Positions 35,622-45,141 are shown, counted from the first letter of the stretch. The stretch is 64,000 nucleotides of DNA from Arthrobacter psychrolactophilus (GCF_003219795.1 NZ_QJVC01000003.1:1-64000), one strand, 5' to 3'. Made by a program: numbers and translations. Notes: a model not told the origin generated them from the sequence alone.

Positions 35622-36463
35622 TGCGTACATCATTGAACACCTTGGTTTCTGAATCCCTGGCCCGCGGCAACGCCGTCCCAGCCTTCACCTGTTATGACTT
35701 CACCACGGCCCTTGCCGTAGTTGCTGAAGCCGAAGCAGCCGGCCGCGGCGTCATTCTCCTAGTTGCACCGAAGACCGCCTCCTCACCACAGGGTCTGCGT
35801 TTGATCACGGCACTTCGTTCACTGGCAGACGCAGCATCCGTACCCGTGGCCATTCAACTGGACCATGCCAGCAACATCGAGTCAATCCTCGCCGGGATTG
35901 AAGCGGGGGCTGACTCCGTCCTCGCCGATGGCTCGTCCCTGGATATTGCGGCCAATATTGCTCTGGTGCACGCGGTACGAGATGCCATCGCGGATCCGTC
36001 AGTGATCATTGAGGCGGAGTTGGGCGGACTTGCCGGAGATGAGGACCGCGCCTTCGCAGCTGTGGCCACAGGGTTGACTGCGGCAGATCAGGTGGCTGGC
36101 TTTGTCCGCGACAGCGGAGCGCAATTGCTCGCGGTCGCTGTGGGAAATGTTCACGGTAAATACGCTGGCGAACCCAAACTCCAGTGGGATCTGCTGGAGC
36201 AAATCTCCACCCTATCCAGCGTCCCCTTGGTTCTCCACGGAGCTTCCGGCATCCCTGCAGAAGACCTCGCCAAAACTCCGGCGTTTGGTGTTGGCAAGGT
36301 CAATTTCAACACCGAGCTCCGAACCAGTGTGTTGCGCATGCTGGAAAGCGACACCGGCGCGCACCGGGCCGACGGCGAAAACCTGCTCGGGCTTGTCAAT
36401 GGTTGGCAGGACACCGTTCGGGAATTCACGGGCAGTACATTGCGGACGCTTAGCGCCGGATAG
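35621..36463 (+). CDS. Class II fructose-bisphosphate-aldolase-type aldolase
   Basis: A 280-residue zinc aldolase of the FBA/KbaY family. The expected residues are present: catalytic Asp81 and zinc His82 (QLDHAS), Glu region EAELGG (131-136), His178 (NVHGKY) and His206 (LHGASG). It starts in a TGATG overlap with the permease gene, so translation is coupled. In well-known tetronate operons the corresponding step is carried out by an AraD-type OtnC or a PdxA-type enzyme, both absent here. This FBA-type protein may fill that step, or split a different keto-acid phosphate. Confidence 0.88.
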   Translation: MRTSLNTLVSESLARGNAVPAFTCYDFTTALAVVAEAEAAGRGVILLVAPKTASSPQGLRLITALRSLADAASVPVAIQLDHASNIESILAGIEAGADSVLADGSSLDIAANIALVHAVRDAIADPSVIIEAELGGLAGDEDRAFAAVATGLTAADQVAGFVRDSGAQLLAVAVGNVHGKYAGEPKLQWDLLEQISTLSSVPLVLHGASGIPAEDLAKTPAFGVGKVNFNTELRTSVLRMLESDTGAHRADGENLLGLVNGWQDTVREFTGSTLRTLSAG

Positions 36464-36639
36464 CCACAGTGTGCACCTAACGCTTCACCTAAATCGGTGC
36501 AGAGAACCGTTAGCTTCATGGTCGGGGCGTTGAGTGAATCTGGCTGGCCCCACCCATGGAGTGCCATCACTCGGGTGTATTAACATTGGGTTGGGGTCCG
36601 CCAATATGGCATCACCTCATTTCGGAGGGTTGGTGTTCC

Positions 36640-37191
36640 ATGAGCGTCCACGAACCTGCAAACAGCGGCCCGGATGCTCGTTCGTCGTTTGTCACCATGA
36701 TTTCTGGTCAACCGGACCGGCTTCGTCGGCGAAGCATCTCCCTGGGCGTGCCTCCAGACGACGCTCAGGACGTGGCTCAAATGGCATTGCTGCGGGCCTG
36801 GCGCTCCATCGAATCTTTACAGTCCGCAGAGCCAGGACAGATGTGCTCATGGCTGGACAGAATTGCACGAAACACTGCGATCGATCTGGCCCGTCAACAG
36901 GCCCGGAGCTCGGTGGTACCGTTCGAGGAAAGCATCGAAGATCCCAAGAACTTCTCTCGAGAAAGTGAAGTCCGGGAGATCCTTGACGGCGCATTACTGG
37001 CCATCAAGGATCTCCCGGAAACGCTACGAGTACCCCTGATTCTCAACGTGGCAGATGAGTTGACCGCACCGGAGATCGCCGATCGCCTACAGATATCCGC
37101 CGCCGCTGTCAGGCAGCGGATATCCCGGGCCCGCAAACGCCTCATTGAGTGCAGGGACGGTGCTAGTCCCGGCTCAGCGAAGCATTCGTGA
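36640..37191 (+). CDS. ECF-type RNA polymerase sigma factor
   Basis: A 183-residue extracytoplasmic-function sigma factor. Region 2 is seen as GVPPDDAQDVAQMALLRAWRSIES and SWLDRIARNTAIDLARQQ. Region 4 is seen as AIKDLPETLRVPLILNVADELTAPEIADRLQISAAAVRQRISRARKRL. GGAGGG lies before the ATG at 36640, and the 28-residue upstream extension lacks family similarity. No anti-sigma or membrane sensor gene is adjacent, which is unusual. Its last 29 bases overlap the convergent YdhR-like gene. Confidence 0.85.
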   Translation: MSVHEPANSGPDARSSFVTMISGQPDRLRRRSISLGVPPDDAQDVAQMALLRAWRSIESLQSAEPGQMCSWLDRIARNTAIDLARQQARSSVVPFEESIEDPKNFSRESEVREILDGALLAIKDLPETLRVPLILNVADELTAPEIADRLQISAAAVRQRISRARKRLIECRDGASPGSAKHS

Positions 37192-37474
37192 TCGCGGTGA
37201 GCGGCTCGTTGACTTCGTGCTGGTTGATGGCCACGCCTTTGACTCCCAATGATTCCAACCGTGCTGAGTGCAGCTCGATGAAATCATCGGCGGCTGCAGC
37301 GTCGGCGAAGAGGTAGACACCACCTGCGGCTTTCTCGCCCGGCTTTTCCGTCCAAACCTTCCAGATGAGGCCGGGCTGCTTGTCGATTTCAGCAGCCAGC
37401 GGCGCGAAGGCGGTTGCCATTTCAGCGCCGAAGGGCCCCTCAAAGGGGAAGTCAAAGATGACGAGGTTCAGCAT
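37163..37474 (-). CDS. YdhR-like small monooxygenase-fold protein
   Basis: A 103-residue protein matching the YdhR family of dimeric alpha/beta (ferredoxin-like) barrels: LNLVIFDFPFEGPFGAEMA, GLIWKVWTEKPGEKAAGGVYLFADAAAADDFI. Members are putative monooxygenases; substrate unknown. AGGAA about six bases before the ATG at 37474 sets the start, removing 22 residues of an apparent extension. Its 3' end overlaps the sigma factor gene on the other strand. Confidence 0.8.
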   Translation of the reverse strand: MLNLVIFDFPFEGPFGAEMATAFAPLAAEIDKQPGLIWKVWTEKPGEKAAGGVYLFADAAAADDFIELHSARLESLGVKGVAINQHEVNEPLTAITNASLSRD

Positions 37475-37673
37475 GAGGTTTTCCTTCTTTCCCGAGCCCC
37501 ACGTTGGGGCTCCTACATAGAAAGACGCTGGAATCAGCAAAGTGTGACATCGCTGAGAAGAATATTTTGCCGAGGTAGATCGTCAACAGGACATGTCCGG
37601 TGCCTTGAACCCCGCAAGTTCCTTGGTGCGCAAAGCTCTACCCGCACCGACGGGCCGGGGCTATTGTGTGAAT

Positions 37674-37841
37674 ATGAGCAAGAATTCCGATTATGACGAC
37701 AAAGACTTGATCAACGAGCCCTCCTCCTCCGATCCCTTGGCCGAGGTTTACTCCGAGATGGTTTCCCCGGACATCGAGGAAATCAACGAGCACGCAACTG
37801 CGCTGGAAAAAGAAGCCGAGATCGAGCCGGACTCACTGTAA
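37674..37841 (+). CDS. Very small acidic protein
   Basis: A 55-residue, strongly acidic product (MSKNSDYDDKDLINEPSSSD ... EKEAEIEPDSL) without Cys, signal or membrane segment. The Asp/Glu bias and the natural-looking end argue for a real small gene. The in-frame extension from 37593 is Pro/Ala/Arg-rich and looks non-coding. No strong ribosome site is seen (GTGTGAAT precedes the ATG). The function is unknown. Confidence 0.45.
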   Translation: MSKNSDYDDKDLINEPSSSDPLAEVYSEMVSPDIEEINEHATALEKEAEIEPDSL

Positions 37842-37854
37842 GAGTCGGGAGCTG

Positions 37855-39087
37855 TTAGCTGGATTTCAGCAGCGATTTCGTGATGCTGGCCGGATCGGCC
37901 AAGACGGGGGCGAAGGCGAGTTGCGCCGCGCCAATCATCAGCAGATCCAGGCCCAACTCGGCACGGGCAAAGCGAACATCGCCGCGAGGGCCCATGAGCG
38001 CCCGATCCCGCACGCCCGATTCGAGCACCTCCGGGGCCGCTGCGTACAGCAAGCCAAGGAAGCCGCCCAAAATCACGAGCTCGGGGTTAAAGATATTTAC
38101 CGTTCCCCGCAAGGCCTCAGCAAGGAAGGTCAGCTGCTTATTGACGAGCTCGGCAACCTGCGGCTCGGCACCTTCGGGGCGGGCAAATTGAGCCAACAAG
38201 ACGTTCTCGAGCTGCTCGCTGTCAGCGGCGTCGAGCCCCAGGACGGCGAGCAGGGCAGACTGCCGCACCTCAGTTTCCAGGCAGCCATAAGCGCCGCAAT
38301 GGCAGAGCGAGCCTTCGGAGTTCACGAGCGAATGTCCAAACTCGCCGGCGAATCCGCTGACGCCCGGGAACAACTCGTTGTTGATGACAATGCCACCACC
38401 AATACCGCTGGCACCACCGTTGAGGTAAATATGCTGACGTGCTCCACGTCCAGCGCCGAAGGTGCTTTCGGCGGAGATGGCGGCGGACGCATCGTTGGAC
38501 GAGACCACGGGAAGGTCTAACGCATCGCTGAGCATGGCCGAGAAGGGAACATTGTGCCAATCAAGATGCGGGGCCACAACGACTTCACCGCCGGACTCGC
38601 GGACCAGACCGGGCACTGCCACTCCTACACCGACTGTGCGGAAGGAGCTGTCCAACTCACCGCGCATGCCCGCCACGACGGCGCCAACAATGTTGACGAC
38701 TTCCTCGGGCGTGGGAACACGGGCTGTGTCGTAGCGAATACGTTTGAGGACCTGGCCAGAGAGCGATACTAGGCCGATGGTCACGGCATCGACCTCGGGG
38801 TTGACGGCGATCGCCACAATGTCGGCACGCGGCACGATGATGGCGCTGGGCCGTCCCGCATGATTCGCGGCGTCGGGCTCCTGCTCATCCACAAGGCCCA
38901 GATCCACGAGTTCAGCAACGAGGCCGCCCACGGTTGAACGGTTCAGCCCTGTCATCTTGGTGACTTCTGCACGGGAAACCCGTCCTCGAACGTGGGCCAG
39001 GCCCAGCACGATGGCCAGGTTATTGCGCCTCACATCATCGAGGTTGTTTCCCCTTTGTGCCGGACGGCTTTGTTCCATGGATGCCAC
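37855..39087 (-). CDS. ROK-family transcriptional regulator (XylR/NagC type)
   Basis: A 410-residue ROK repressor. The N-terminal winged helix (HVRGRVSRAEVTKMTGLNRSTVGGLVAELVDLGL) is followed by a sugar-kinase-like fold (GVGVAVPGLV, HLDWHNVPF, GGASGIGGGIVINNELFPGVSGFAGEFGH). A Cys cluster for zinc is seen in CHCGAYGCLE. It is divergent from xylA, and its sugar domain makes xylose or a derivative the likely effector. It starts with GTG after GAGGTG. Confidence 0.88.
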   Translation of the reverse strand: MASMEQSRPAQRGNNLDDVRRNNLAIVLGLAHVRGRVSRAEVTKMTGLNRSTVGGLVAELVDLGLVDEQEPDAANHAGRPSAIIVPRADIVAIAVNPEVDAVTIGLVSLSGQVLKRIRYDTARVPTPEEVVNIVGAVVAGMRGELDSSFRTVGVGVAVPGLVRESGGEVVVAPHLDWHNVPFSAMLSDALDLPVVSSNDASAAISAESTFGAGRGARQHIYLNGGASGIGGGIVINNELFPGVSGFAGEFGHSLVNSEGSLCHCGAYGCLETEVRQSALLAVLGLDAADSEQLENVLLAQFARPEGAEPQVAELVNKQLTFLAEALRGTVNIFNPELVILGGFLGLLYAAAPEVLESGVRDRALMGPRGDVRFARAELGLDLLMIGAAQLAFAPVLADPASITKSLLKSS

Positions 39088-39416
39088 GTCAATTCACCTC
39101 TTTCGCTGCCAATAAGCCTACTGTGCCGCTGGCCATTGTGTTTCTTTCGTTGCTTGACGAAACTAGCGCCACATCTGCCGAGGGGCAGCCAAGCCGGGGT
39201 TCGACGTCGTCCATCAAAGAGTGCGACCGTCACGTAATTTGATTACTTTAGCAACTTAATGCTCCCGGGAGGCACATTTCAGAGTATTTCACGACATTCT
39301 TGCACCCTAAGCCCCGCCAGAAACTTCCGGACGAGCGCTTGACGTGAGGCGATTCCTGCAATATGTTCTTACTCAGAACTTATTTATTTGTAACGCACAT
39401 CACCTGGAGGAATCCC
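39088..39416. other. Divergent regulatory region between ROK gene and xylA, 329 bases
   Basis: It holds the xylA promoter and inverted repeat listed separately. A second inverted repeat, GTAAT-TTG-ATTAC (39234-39246), lies nearer the ROK gene and may serve its own promoter. No gene is seen. Confidence 0.5.
39339..39379 (+). promoter_or_regulatory. Probable xylA promoter with overlapping inverted repeat
   Basis: TTGACG (39339-39344) and TATGTT (39362-39367) are separated by exactly 17 bases, a good vegetative promoter. The inverted repeat GTTCT-TACTC-AGAAC (39365-39379) overlaps the -10 box and start point, where a repressor would block initiation. Binding by the divergent ROK protein is inferred. 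Confidence 0.55.
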
Positions 39417-40607
39417 ATGGCACTGCAGCCAACCCGCGAAGACAAATTCTCATTCGGCCTCTGGACCGTCGGATGGGAAGCACAGGACCAGTTCGGCTCG
39501 GCCACGCGCCCCAAGCTTGACACCGTCGAAGCCGTCAACCGCCTCAGCGACCTAGGCGCCTACGGCTTGACGTTCCACGACAACGACCTCTTCCCGTTCG
39601 ACGCCACGGCCACCGAGCGTCAGCACGAGATTGACCGCCTCAAGGGCGCCCTGGATTCCACCGGCATGATCGTGCCGATGGTCACCACCAACCTCTTCAG
39701 CCACCCGGTCTTCAAGGACGGCGGCTTCACCTCCAACGACCGCGGCGTGCGTCGCTTCGCACTGCGCAAGGTCATCGAGAACATCGATCTGGCCGCCGAG
39801 CTGGGCGCCGAAACCTTCGTCATGTGGGGCGGCCGTGAAGGCAGCGAATACGATTCCGCCAAGGACATCCGCGGCGCGCTGGAGCGCTACCGCGAAGCCG
39901 TGAACCTCTTGGGTGACTACGTGACCGACAAGGGTTACAACATCCGCTTCGCGATCGAGCCCAAGCCGAACGAACCCCGCGGCGACATCCTCCTGCCGAC
40001 CCTGGGCCATGCGATGGCGTTTATCGACACCCTGGAACGCCCCGAATTGGTGGGCATCAACCCGGAGACGGGCCACGAGCAGATGGCGGGCCTGAACTTC
40101 ACCCACGGCATCGCCCAGGCGCTCTACCAGGGCAAGCTCTTCCACATCGACCTCAACGGCCAGCGCTCCATCAAGTTCGATCAGGACCTGGTCTTCGGCC
40201 ACGGCGATCTGCAGAACGCCTTCTCCCTCGTTGACCTGCTGGAAAACGGTGGCCCCAACGGCGGCCCCGCCTACACCGGCCCGCGCCACTTCGACTACAA
40301 GCCCTCACGCACCGAGGACATCAACGGCGTGTGGGATTCCGCAGCCGCCAACATGCAGACTTACCTGCTCCTGAAGGAACGCGCCACCGCATTCCGCGCC
40401 GATCCCGAGGTCCAGGCCGCGCTGCTCGCTTCCCGCGTGGAAGAGATCAACCAGCCCACCCTGAACCCGGGCGAAGGTTGGGAAGCTCTCCGTGCCGACA
40501 AGGCCTCCTACGAGGACTTCGACACCGATGCTTACTTCGGTGGCAAGGGCTTCGGCTTCGTCAAGCTGCAGCAGCTCTTCATCGAGCACCTGCTCGGCGC
40601 GCGGTAA
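39417..40607 (+). CDS. xylA: Xylose isomerase
   Basis: A 396-residue cytosolic isomerase converting D-xylose to D-xylulose. The residues of the Streptomyces-type enzyme fall at the same positions: His54, Glu181, Lys183, Glu217, His220, Asp245, Asp255 and Asp257. The last metal Asp (in [11 protein letters not shown]) is shifted to 293, indicating a small insertion around [16 protein letters not shown] lies seven bases before the ATG. xylB follows after four bases, and the ROK regulator is divergent. Confidence 0.97.
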   Translation: MALQPTREDKFSFGLWTVGWEAQDQFGSATRPKLDTVEAVNRLSDLGAYGLTFHDNDLFPFDATATERQHEIDRLKGALDSTGMIVPMVTTNLFSHPVFKDGGFTSNDRGVRRFALRKVIENIDLAAELGAETFVMWGGREGSEYDSAKDIRGALERYREAVNLLGDYVTDKGYNIRFAIEPKPNEPRGDILLPTLGHAMAFIDTLERPELVGINPETGHEQMAGLNFTHGIAQALYQGKLFHIDLNGQRSIKFDQDLVFGHGDLQNAFSLVDLLENGGPNGGPAYTGPRHFDYKPSRTEDINGVWDSAAANMQTYLLLKERATAFRADPEVQAALLASRVEEINQPTLNPGEGWEALRADKASYEDFDTDAYFGGKGFGFVKLQQLFIEHLLGAR

Positions 40608-40611
40608 CTCC

Positions 40612-42069
40612 ATGGCGTTGGTTGCCGGGATCGATTCCTCGACCCAAAGTTGCAAGGTTGTCATTGTCGATTCCGGCACCGGAGCCACCCTCCGCACCGG
40701 CCGGGCATCTCACCCGGATGGAACGGAGGTCAGCCCCAGCTTCTGGTGGACTGCCTTGCTAGAAGCACTGCACGACGCCGGAGGGCTGGCTGATGTTTCC
40801 TCCCTCGCCATCGCGGGACAACAGCATGGCATGGTGCTGCTGGATAGTGAAGGGCGCGTCGTCCGCGACGCACTCCTCTGGAACGACACCCGATCCGCTG
40901 TCTCCGCCGAGGCTCTCATTGCCGAGTTCGGTGCCGCGGCCTTGGTTGAGCGCTCCGGCTCTGTCCCCGTGGCGTCGCTGACCAGCACGAAGGTCCGCTG
41001 GGTGCGCGACAACGAGCCCGAGATAGCTGCACGCGTTGCGGCAGTGGCCCTCCCCCACGATTGGCTGTCCTGGCGACTTCGTGGCTACGGCCCTGCCGAT
41101 GAGAGCCCGCTGGGCCCGGATCTGGACCAGCTCGTCACCGACCGTTCCGATGCCAGCGGCACCGGCTATTGGTCTCCGGCGCGCGAGGCCTACGATCTGG
41201 ACTTGTTCGAGGCTGCCTTTGGCCGTCCGGCCTGTGAGGCCGGCTCGAGCGAGCTCGATGGAAGCCTGATTGTCCTGCCCAAGGTGGCAGCTCCTGAGGC
41301 CAACACCGGAACGGTCCACGCGGACTACGCCAACGGCAGCGAGATCATCGTTGGTGCCGGTGCCGGTGACAACGCCGCTGGCGCGCTCGGTTTAGGCGTG
41401 GCCGCAGGCGATGTTGTCATCTCCTTGGGCACCAGCGGCACGGTTTTTGCCGCGGCTCCTGCCGCCGTCAACGATCCTTCGGGAACCGTGGCCGGTTTTG
41501 CCGACGCGGCGGGTGCGTATTTGCCCATCGCCGTGACGCTCAATGCGGCACGGATCTTGAGCTCGGTGGCCGAGTTGTTGGCCGTCTCCTTCGATGAATT
41601 CGCCCAGCTGGCGCTGGCCGCCGAACCCGGCAGTGCCGGCGTCGTGCTGGTTCCTTATTTTGAGGGTGAGCGTACGCCAAATCTGCCCAACGCGAAGGCA
41701 AGCTTCCATGGCCTGAGCATTTCCTCAACGACCCGGGCCAACACGGCTAGGGCCGCGATCGAGGGCATGCTGTGCGGTCTGGCCGATGGCCTGGATGCCG
41801 TTGTGGCCTCCGGCGTCACGGCCGAGCGATTACTACTGATTGGCGGTGCGGCTCAGAATCCCGCCGTCCAGGCCGTGGCCGCACAGGTCTTTGGCGTCCC
41901 GGTGATTGTTCCAGCACCCGGTGAATACGTGGCACGGGGCGCTGCCGTTCAGGCGGCCTGGGCACTCGACGGCGCCCGTCCCACTTGGGAACTGGAGCTG
42001 GATGCCGCACCTGTGAGTGATTTCCACCCGGTCATCCGTGAACAGTACGGCGTGTATTCGGGCGTCTAA
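40612..42069 (+). CDS. xylB: Xylulokinase
   Basis: A 485-residue FGGY-family kinase that phosphorylates D-xylulose. It has GIDSSTQSCKVVIVD at the N-terminus, AGQQHGMVLLD and LLWNDTRS in the substrate domain, GAGDNAAGALGLG and LGTSGTVFA around the ATP site, and GGAAQNPAVQAVAAQVFGVPV near the end. The ATG lies four bases after the xylA stop. A very strong terminator follows, so xylAB is a two-gene transcript. Confidence 0.94.
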   Translation: MALVAGIDSSTQSCKVVIVDSGTGATLRTGRASHPDGTEVSPSFWWTALLEALHDAGGLADVSSLAIAGQQHGMVLLDSEGRVVRDALLWNDTRSAVSAEALIAEFGAAALVERSGSVPVASLTSTKVRWVRDNEPEIAARVAAVALPHDWLSWRLRGYGPADESPLGPDLDQLVTDRSDASGTGYWSPAREAYDLDLFEAAFGRPACEAGSSELDGSLIVLPKVAAPEANTGTVHADYANGSEIIVGAGAGDNAAGALGLGVAAGDVVISLGTSGTVFAAAPAAVNDPSGTVAGFADAAGAYLPIAVTLNAARILSSVAELLAVSFDEFAQLALAAEPGSAGVVLVPYFEGERTPNLPNAKASFHGLSISSTTRANTARAAIEGMLCGLADGLDAVVASGVTAERLLLIGGAAQNPAVQAVAAQVFGVPVIVPAPGEYVARGAAVQAAWALDGARPTWELELDAAPVSDFHPVIREQYGVYSGV

Positions 42070-42092
42070 ACTCTTCAAGCTTTGGCTCAGTG

Positions 42093-42139
42093 ATCCCTGT
42101 AGTTCCTTCTCGTTTGAGAAGGAACTACAGGGATTTTTT
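42093..42139 (+). terminator. Rho-independent terminator of xylAB
   Basis: A 19-bp perfect stem (42093-42111 with 42116-42134) and four-base loop GTTT are followed by a run of T. It is the most canonical intrinsic terminator in the window. Confidence 0.95.
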
Positions 42140-42234
42140 GTGCCCGCGCAGGGTTCAATGGAAAGCAATATGTCTCGCTATGAACACCACAAGTCGCCTA
42201 TTGGCCACTCACCAGAGTGGTAGCGCGGCCACAG

Positions 42235-42288
42235 TTGACGATTTGGATGTGTTGTGGGTTACACTAAACACGAATGTTAGCGCTAACA
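42235..42288 (+). promoter_or_regulatory. Promoter and LacI-type operator of the pentose importer
   Basis: TTGACG (42235-42240) and TACACT (42260-42265) could form a promoter with a 19-base spacer. The perfect palindrome TGTTAGCGCTAACA (42275-42288), with the central CG typical of LacI-family sites, lies right at the predicted start point. No regulator gene adjoins it; either LacI-family gene at 54-56 kb, or one outside the window, could act here. Confidence 0.65.
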
Positions 42289-42390
42289 ATGTCGGTTAGT
42301 GCCGCTTCCCGTGTTGCGGCTCCACGCCACCAACACGCTGAACCTACTATCCCGTGGCAATGAGGCTCACAGGGCACAAAGGAATTCACC

Positions 42391-43515
42391 ATGAAATTCA
42401 AGAGACTAATCGTTGGTGCTCTGGCACTCGGACTGACCCTGGGAGCCACCGGTTGTGGCGGAACCCGCGGAGGCGAAGCGGCAGATAACGCTGGCGCTGA
42501 CAACAGCGGAGCTTTGATCGGCATCGCAATGCCCACCAAGACCTCCGAGCGCTGGATCAAGGACGGCACCGCCATCCAGGCTTCTTTGGAGAAGCTGGGC
42601 TACAAGACCACACTCGAGTACGCCGATGACAAGATCCCGCAGCAGGTTCAGCAGGTCAGCAACATGATCACCAAGGGCGCCAAGGTCTTGATCATTGCCT
42701 CCATCGACGGAACTGCTTTGAGCGATCAGCTCGATGATGCCGCTAAGGCTGGCATCAAGGTTATTGCTTATGACCGCCTCATCAATGGCAACGCTAACGT
42801 TGACTACTACACCACCTTCGATAACGAAAAGGTCGGCGTTGACCAGGCCACCTCGCTGTTGACCGGCCTGGGCATCTTGGATGCCGCCGGCAAGGAAACC
42901 GGCAAGACCGGCCCCTTCAATGTTGAACTGTTTGCCGGTAGCCCCGATGACAACAACGCCACGTTCTTCTACAACGGCGCCATGAAGACGCTCCAGAAGT
43001 TCATTGACAACGGCACCGTAGTCGTCAAGAGCGGCCAGACCGGCTTCACCCAGATCGCTACCCTGCGTTGGGATCCGGCCACGGCTCAGAAGCGCATGCA
43101 GAACCTGATCGCCAGCACATACTCCGCAGGTGGCGCCAAGGTTGACGGCATCCTCTCCCCCTACGATGGCATCTCCATCGGTATCATCTCCGCTCTGGAA
43201 TCATCCGGCTACGCCAGCGACACCCTCCCGATCATCACGGGTCAGGATGCAGAAGCAGCCTCAGTGAAGTCCATCATCGCCGGACAGCAGTACTCCACGA
43301 TCTACAAGGACACCCGCCAGCTGGGCGACCAGGCCGTCACCATGGCCGATGACCTGCTCAACGGCAAGACCCCCGAGGTCAACGACACCACGAGCTACAA
43401 CAACAAGGTCAAGGTTGTTCCGACCTTCTTGCTGCAGCCCTCCGTCATCACCAAGGACAACTACCAGAAGGAACTCATCGACAGCGGTTACTACACCGCT
43501 GCCGACCTGAAGTAG
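42391..43515 (+). CDS. chvE: Multiple-monosaccharide ABC transporter binding lipoprotein, ChvE-like
   Basis: A 374-residue exported lipoprotein with a lipobox ending LGATGC near residue 22. The mature part follows the ChvE/XylF periplasmic-binding fold ([81 protein letters not shown]). ChvE-type proteins bind several aldoses, such as xylose, arabinose and galactose. AAAGGA lies before the ATG. Placement after xylAB makes pentoses the expected cargo. The symbol is by similarity of architecture. Confidence 0.88.
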   Translation: MKFKRLIVGALALGLTLGATGCGGTRGGEAADNAGADNSGALIGIAMPTKTSERWIKDGTAIQASLEKLGYKTTLEYADDKIPQQVQQVSNMITKGAKVLIIASIDGTALSDQLDDAAKAGIKVIAYDRLINGNANVDYYTTFDNEKVGVDQATSLLTGLGILDAAGKETGKTGPFNVELFAGSPDDNNATFFYNGAMKTLQKFIDNGTVVVKSGQTGFTQIATLRWDPATAQKRMQNLIASTYSAGGAKVDGILSPYDGISIGIISALESSGYASDTLPIITGQDAEAASVKSIIAGQQYSTIYKDTRQLGDQAVTMADDLLNGKTPEVNDTTSYNNKVKVVPTFLLQPSVITKDNYQKELIDSGYYTAADLK

Positions 43516-43522
43516 CAGCGCC

Positions 43523-43558
43523 TTCCAGTTGCGGCGGCGTCTGCCGCCGCAACTGGAA
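43523..43558 (+). other. GC-rich hairpin between binding-protein and ATPase genes
   Basis: A 16-bp perfect stem (43523-43538 with 43543-43558, loop GTCT) starts eight bases after the chvE stop and has no T-run. Such structures inside ABC operons can partly terminate transcription or protect the upstream message, so that the binding protein is made in excess. Confidence 0.75.
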
Positions 43559-43602
43559 CGAATGTCATCCACATCATCACGAACGCGAAATGAAGGTCCA
43601 TC

Positions 43603-45141
43603 GTGCCATCAACGATCCTTGACATGCGTGCCATCACCAAGACATTTCCCGGGGTTAAGGCCCTTCAAGATGTTTCGCTCGAGGTCAAACGCGGACAAGT
43701 ACACGCCATCTGTGGCGAAAACGGTGCCGGTAAATCGACACTCATGAAGGTACTTTCCGGTGTCTACACAGCAGGTACCTTCGACGGTGAAATCTGGTTC
43801 GAGGATAAGCTCTGCCAGTTCAAGGACATCAAGTCCTCAGAGGCAGCCGGCATTGTCATTATTCATCAGGAGCTGGCCTTGAGCCCGTTCCTTTCCATCG
43901 CCGAGAACATCTTCCTGGGCAACGAATTGGCCAAGAATGGTTTCGTCGATTGGAACAAGACCAACTTAGAGGCCGCCAAGCTTCTGGCCCGCGTGGGCTT
44001 GAACGATCATCCCGGCACAAAGGTCTCCGAGCTCGGAGTTGGCAAGCAGCAACTCGTTGAGATCGCCAAGGCCCTCTCAAAGCAAGTCAAGCTCCTCATT
44101 CTCGACGAGCCCACGGCCGCGTTGAATGACAACGACTCAGAGAATCTTCTCAATCTGATCAAGCACCTGCAGGGTCAGGGCATCACCTCGATCATGATCA
44201 GCCACAAGCTCAATGAGATCAAGGCTGTTGCCGATAAGGTCACGATCATCCGTGACGGCCAGACCATTGAGACGCTGGATATGCATGCCGATGATATCTC
44301 CGAGGAGCGCATCATCAAGGGCATGGTGGGGCGCGACTTGAACAGCCGCTACCCCGATCACACGCCCACGATTGGCGAAGAGCTGCTCCGCATTGAAGAC
44401 TGGACCGTTCACCACCCCGTGGATCAGTCACGTCAAGTGGTCAAGAGTGCGAATCTCAAGGTCAATGCCGGTGAAATTGTTGGCATCGCCGGACTCATGG
44501 GCGCAGGCCGTACCGAACTGGCCATGAGCGTCTTTGGCCGAACCTACGGTACGAACATCAGCGGCACGGTCTACAAAAATGGTGTCCCCATTGAGACTAA
44601 GACTGTCGCTGCCGCCATCAAGCATGGCATCGCCTACGCCACCGAAGACCGCAAGCACTACGGCCTGAATCTCTTGGACAATATCCGGCGCAATATATCC
44701 GGTGCAGCCCTTGAAAAACTAGCCCGTTGGGGCTGGGTAGATAAGAACAGGGAACATGTTGTCGCGGAAGGCTTCCGCAAGAGCATGAACATCAAAGCCC
44801 CCGGTGTTGGATCCATCACCGGAAAGCTCTCCGGTGGTAACCAGCAAAAGGTTGTGCTGTCCAAGTGGATGTTCGCCAATCCTGATGTCTTGATCCTGGA
44901 TGAGCCCACGCGTGGCATTGACGTTGGCGCCAAGTACGAGATCTACAGCATCATCAACCAACTGGCAGACCAAGGCAAAGGCATCATTGTCATTTCCTCT
45001 GAACTGCCCGAATTGTTAGGTATCTGCGACAGGATTTACACCCTGGCCGAAGGCCGAATCACGGCCGATGTCCCCAGAGCCCAAGCAACTGCAGAATACC
45101 TAATGCGTTTTATGACCCAAGCAAAGGAGCAGGACATCTGA
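43603..45141 (+). CDS. gguA: Sugar ABC transporter ATP-binding protein, GguA/MmsA-like
   Basis: A 512-residue tandem ATPase, as expected for monosaccharide importers. The first cassette has Walker [25 protein letters not shown] as signature and [11 protein letters not shown]. The second has [17 protein letters not shown] and [14 protein letters not shown]. The second Walker A is degenerate, as usual in this family. It starts with GTG after GAAGGT. Its TGA overlaps the permease ATG by one base. Confidence 0.9.
   Translation: MPSTILDMRAITKTFPGVKALQDVSLEVKRGQVHAICGENGAGKSTLMKVLSGVYTAGTFDGEIWFEDKLCQFKDIKSSEAAGIVIIHQELALSPFLSIAENIFLGNELAKNGFVDWNKTNLEAAKLLARVGLNDHPGTKVSELGVGKQQLVEIAKALSKQVKLLILDEPTAALNDNDSENLLNLIKHLQGQGITSIMISHKLNEIKAVADKVTIIRDGQTIETLDMHADDISEERIIKGMVGRDLNSRYPDHTPTIGEELLRIEDWTVHHPVDQSRQVVKSANLKVNAGEIVGIAGLMGAGRTELAMSVFGRTYGTNISGTVYKNGVPIETKTVAAAIKHGIAYATEDRKHYGLNLLDNIRRNISGAALEKLARWGWVDKNREHVVAEGFRKSMNIKAPGVGSITGKLSGGNQQKVVLSKWMFANPDVLILDEPTRGIDVGAKYEIYSIINQLADQGKGIIVISSELPELLGICDRIYTLAEGRITADVPRAQATAEYLMRFMTQAKEQDI

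Larger units (their letters stand above)
42070..42390. other. Intergenic region between xylB and the pentose importer, 321 bases
   Basis: It contains the xylB terminator, a promoter and a LacI-type operator, each listed separately. A 24-codon frame from the ATG at 42289 lacks a ribosome site and is not called. Confidence 0.5.

Noticed and set aside
39552-40289. Long minus-strand open frame inside xylA
   Set aside because: It is a by-product of strong G/C third-position bias opposite a certain gene; composition is Val/Glu/Ala/Gly-rich without a domain.
42289-42363. 24-codon leader frame before chvE
   Set aside because: Its ATG directly follows the operator palindrome with no ribosome site and the frame does not couple to chvE.
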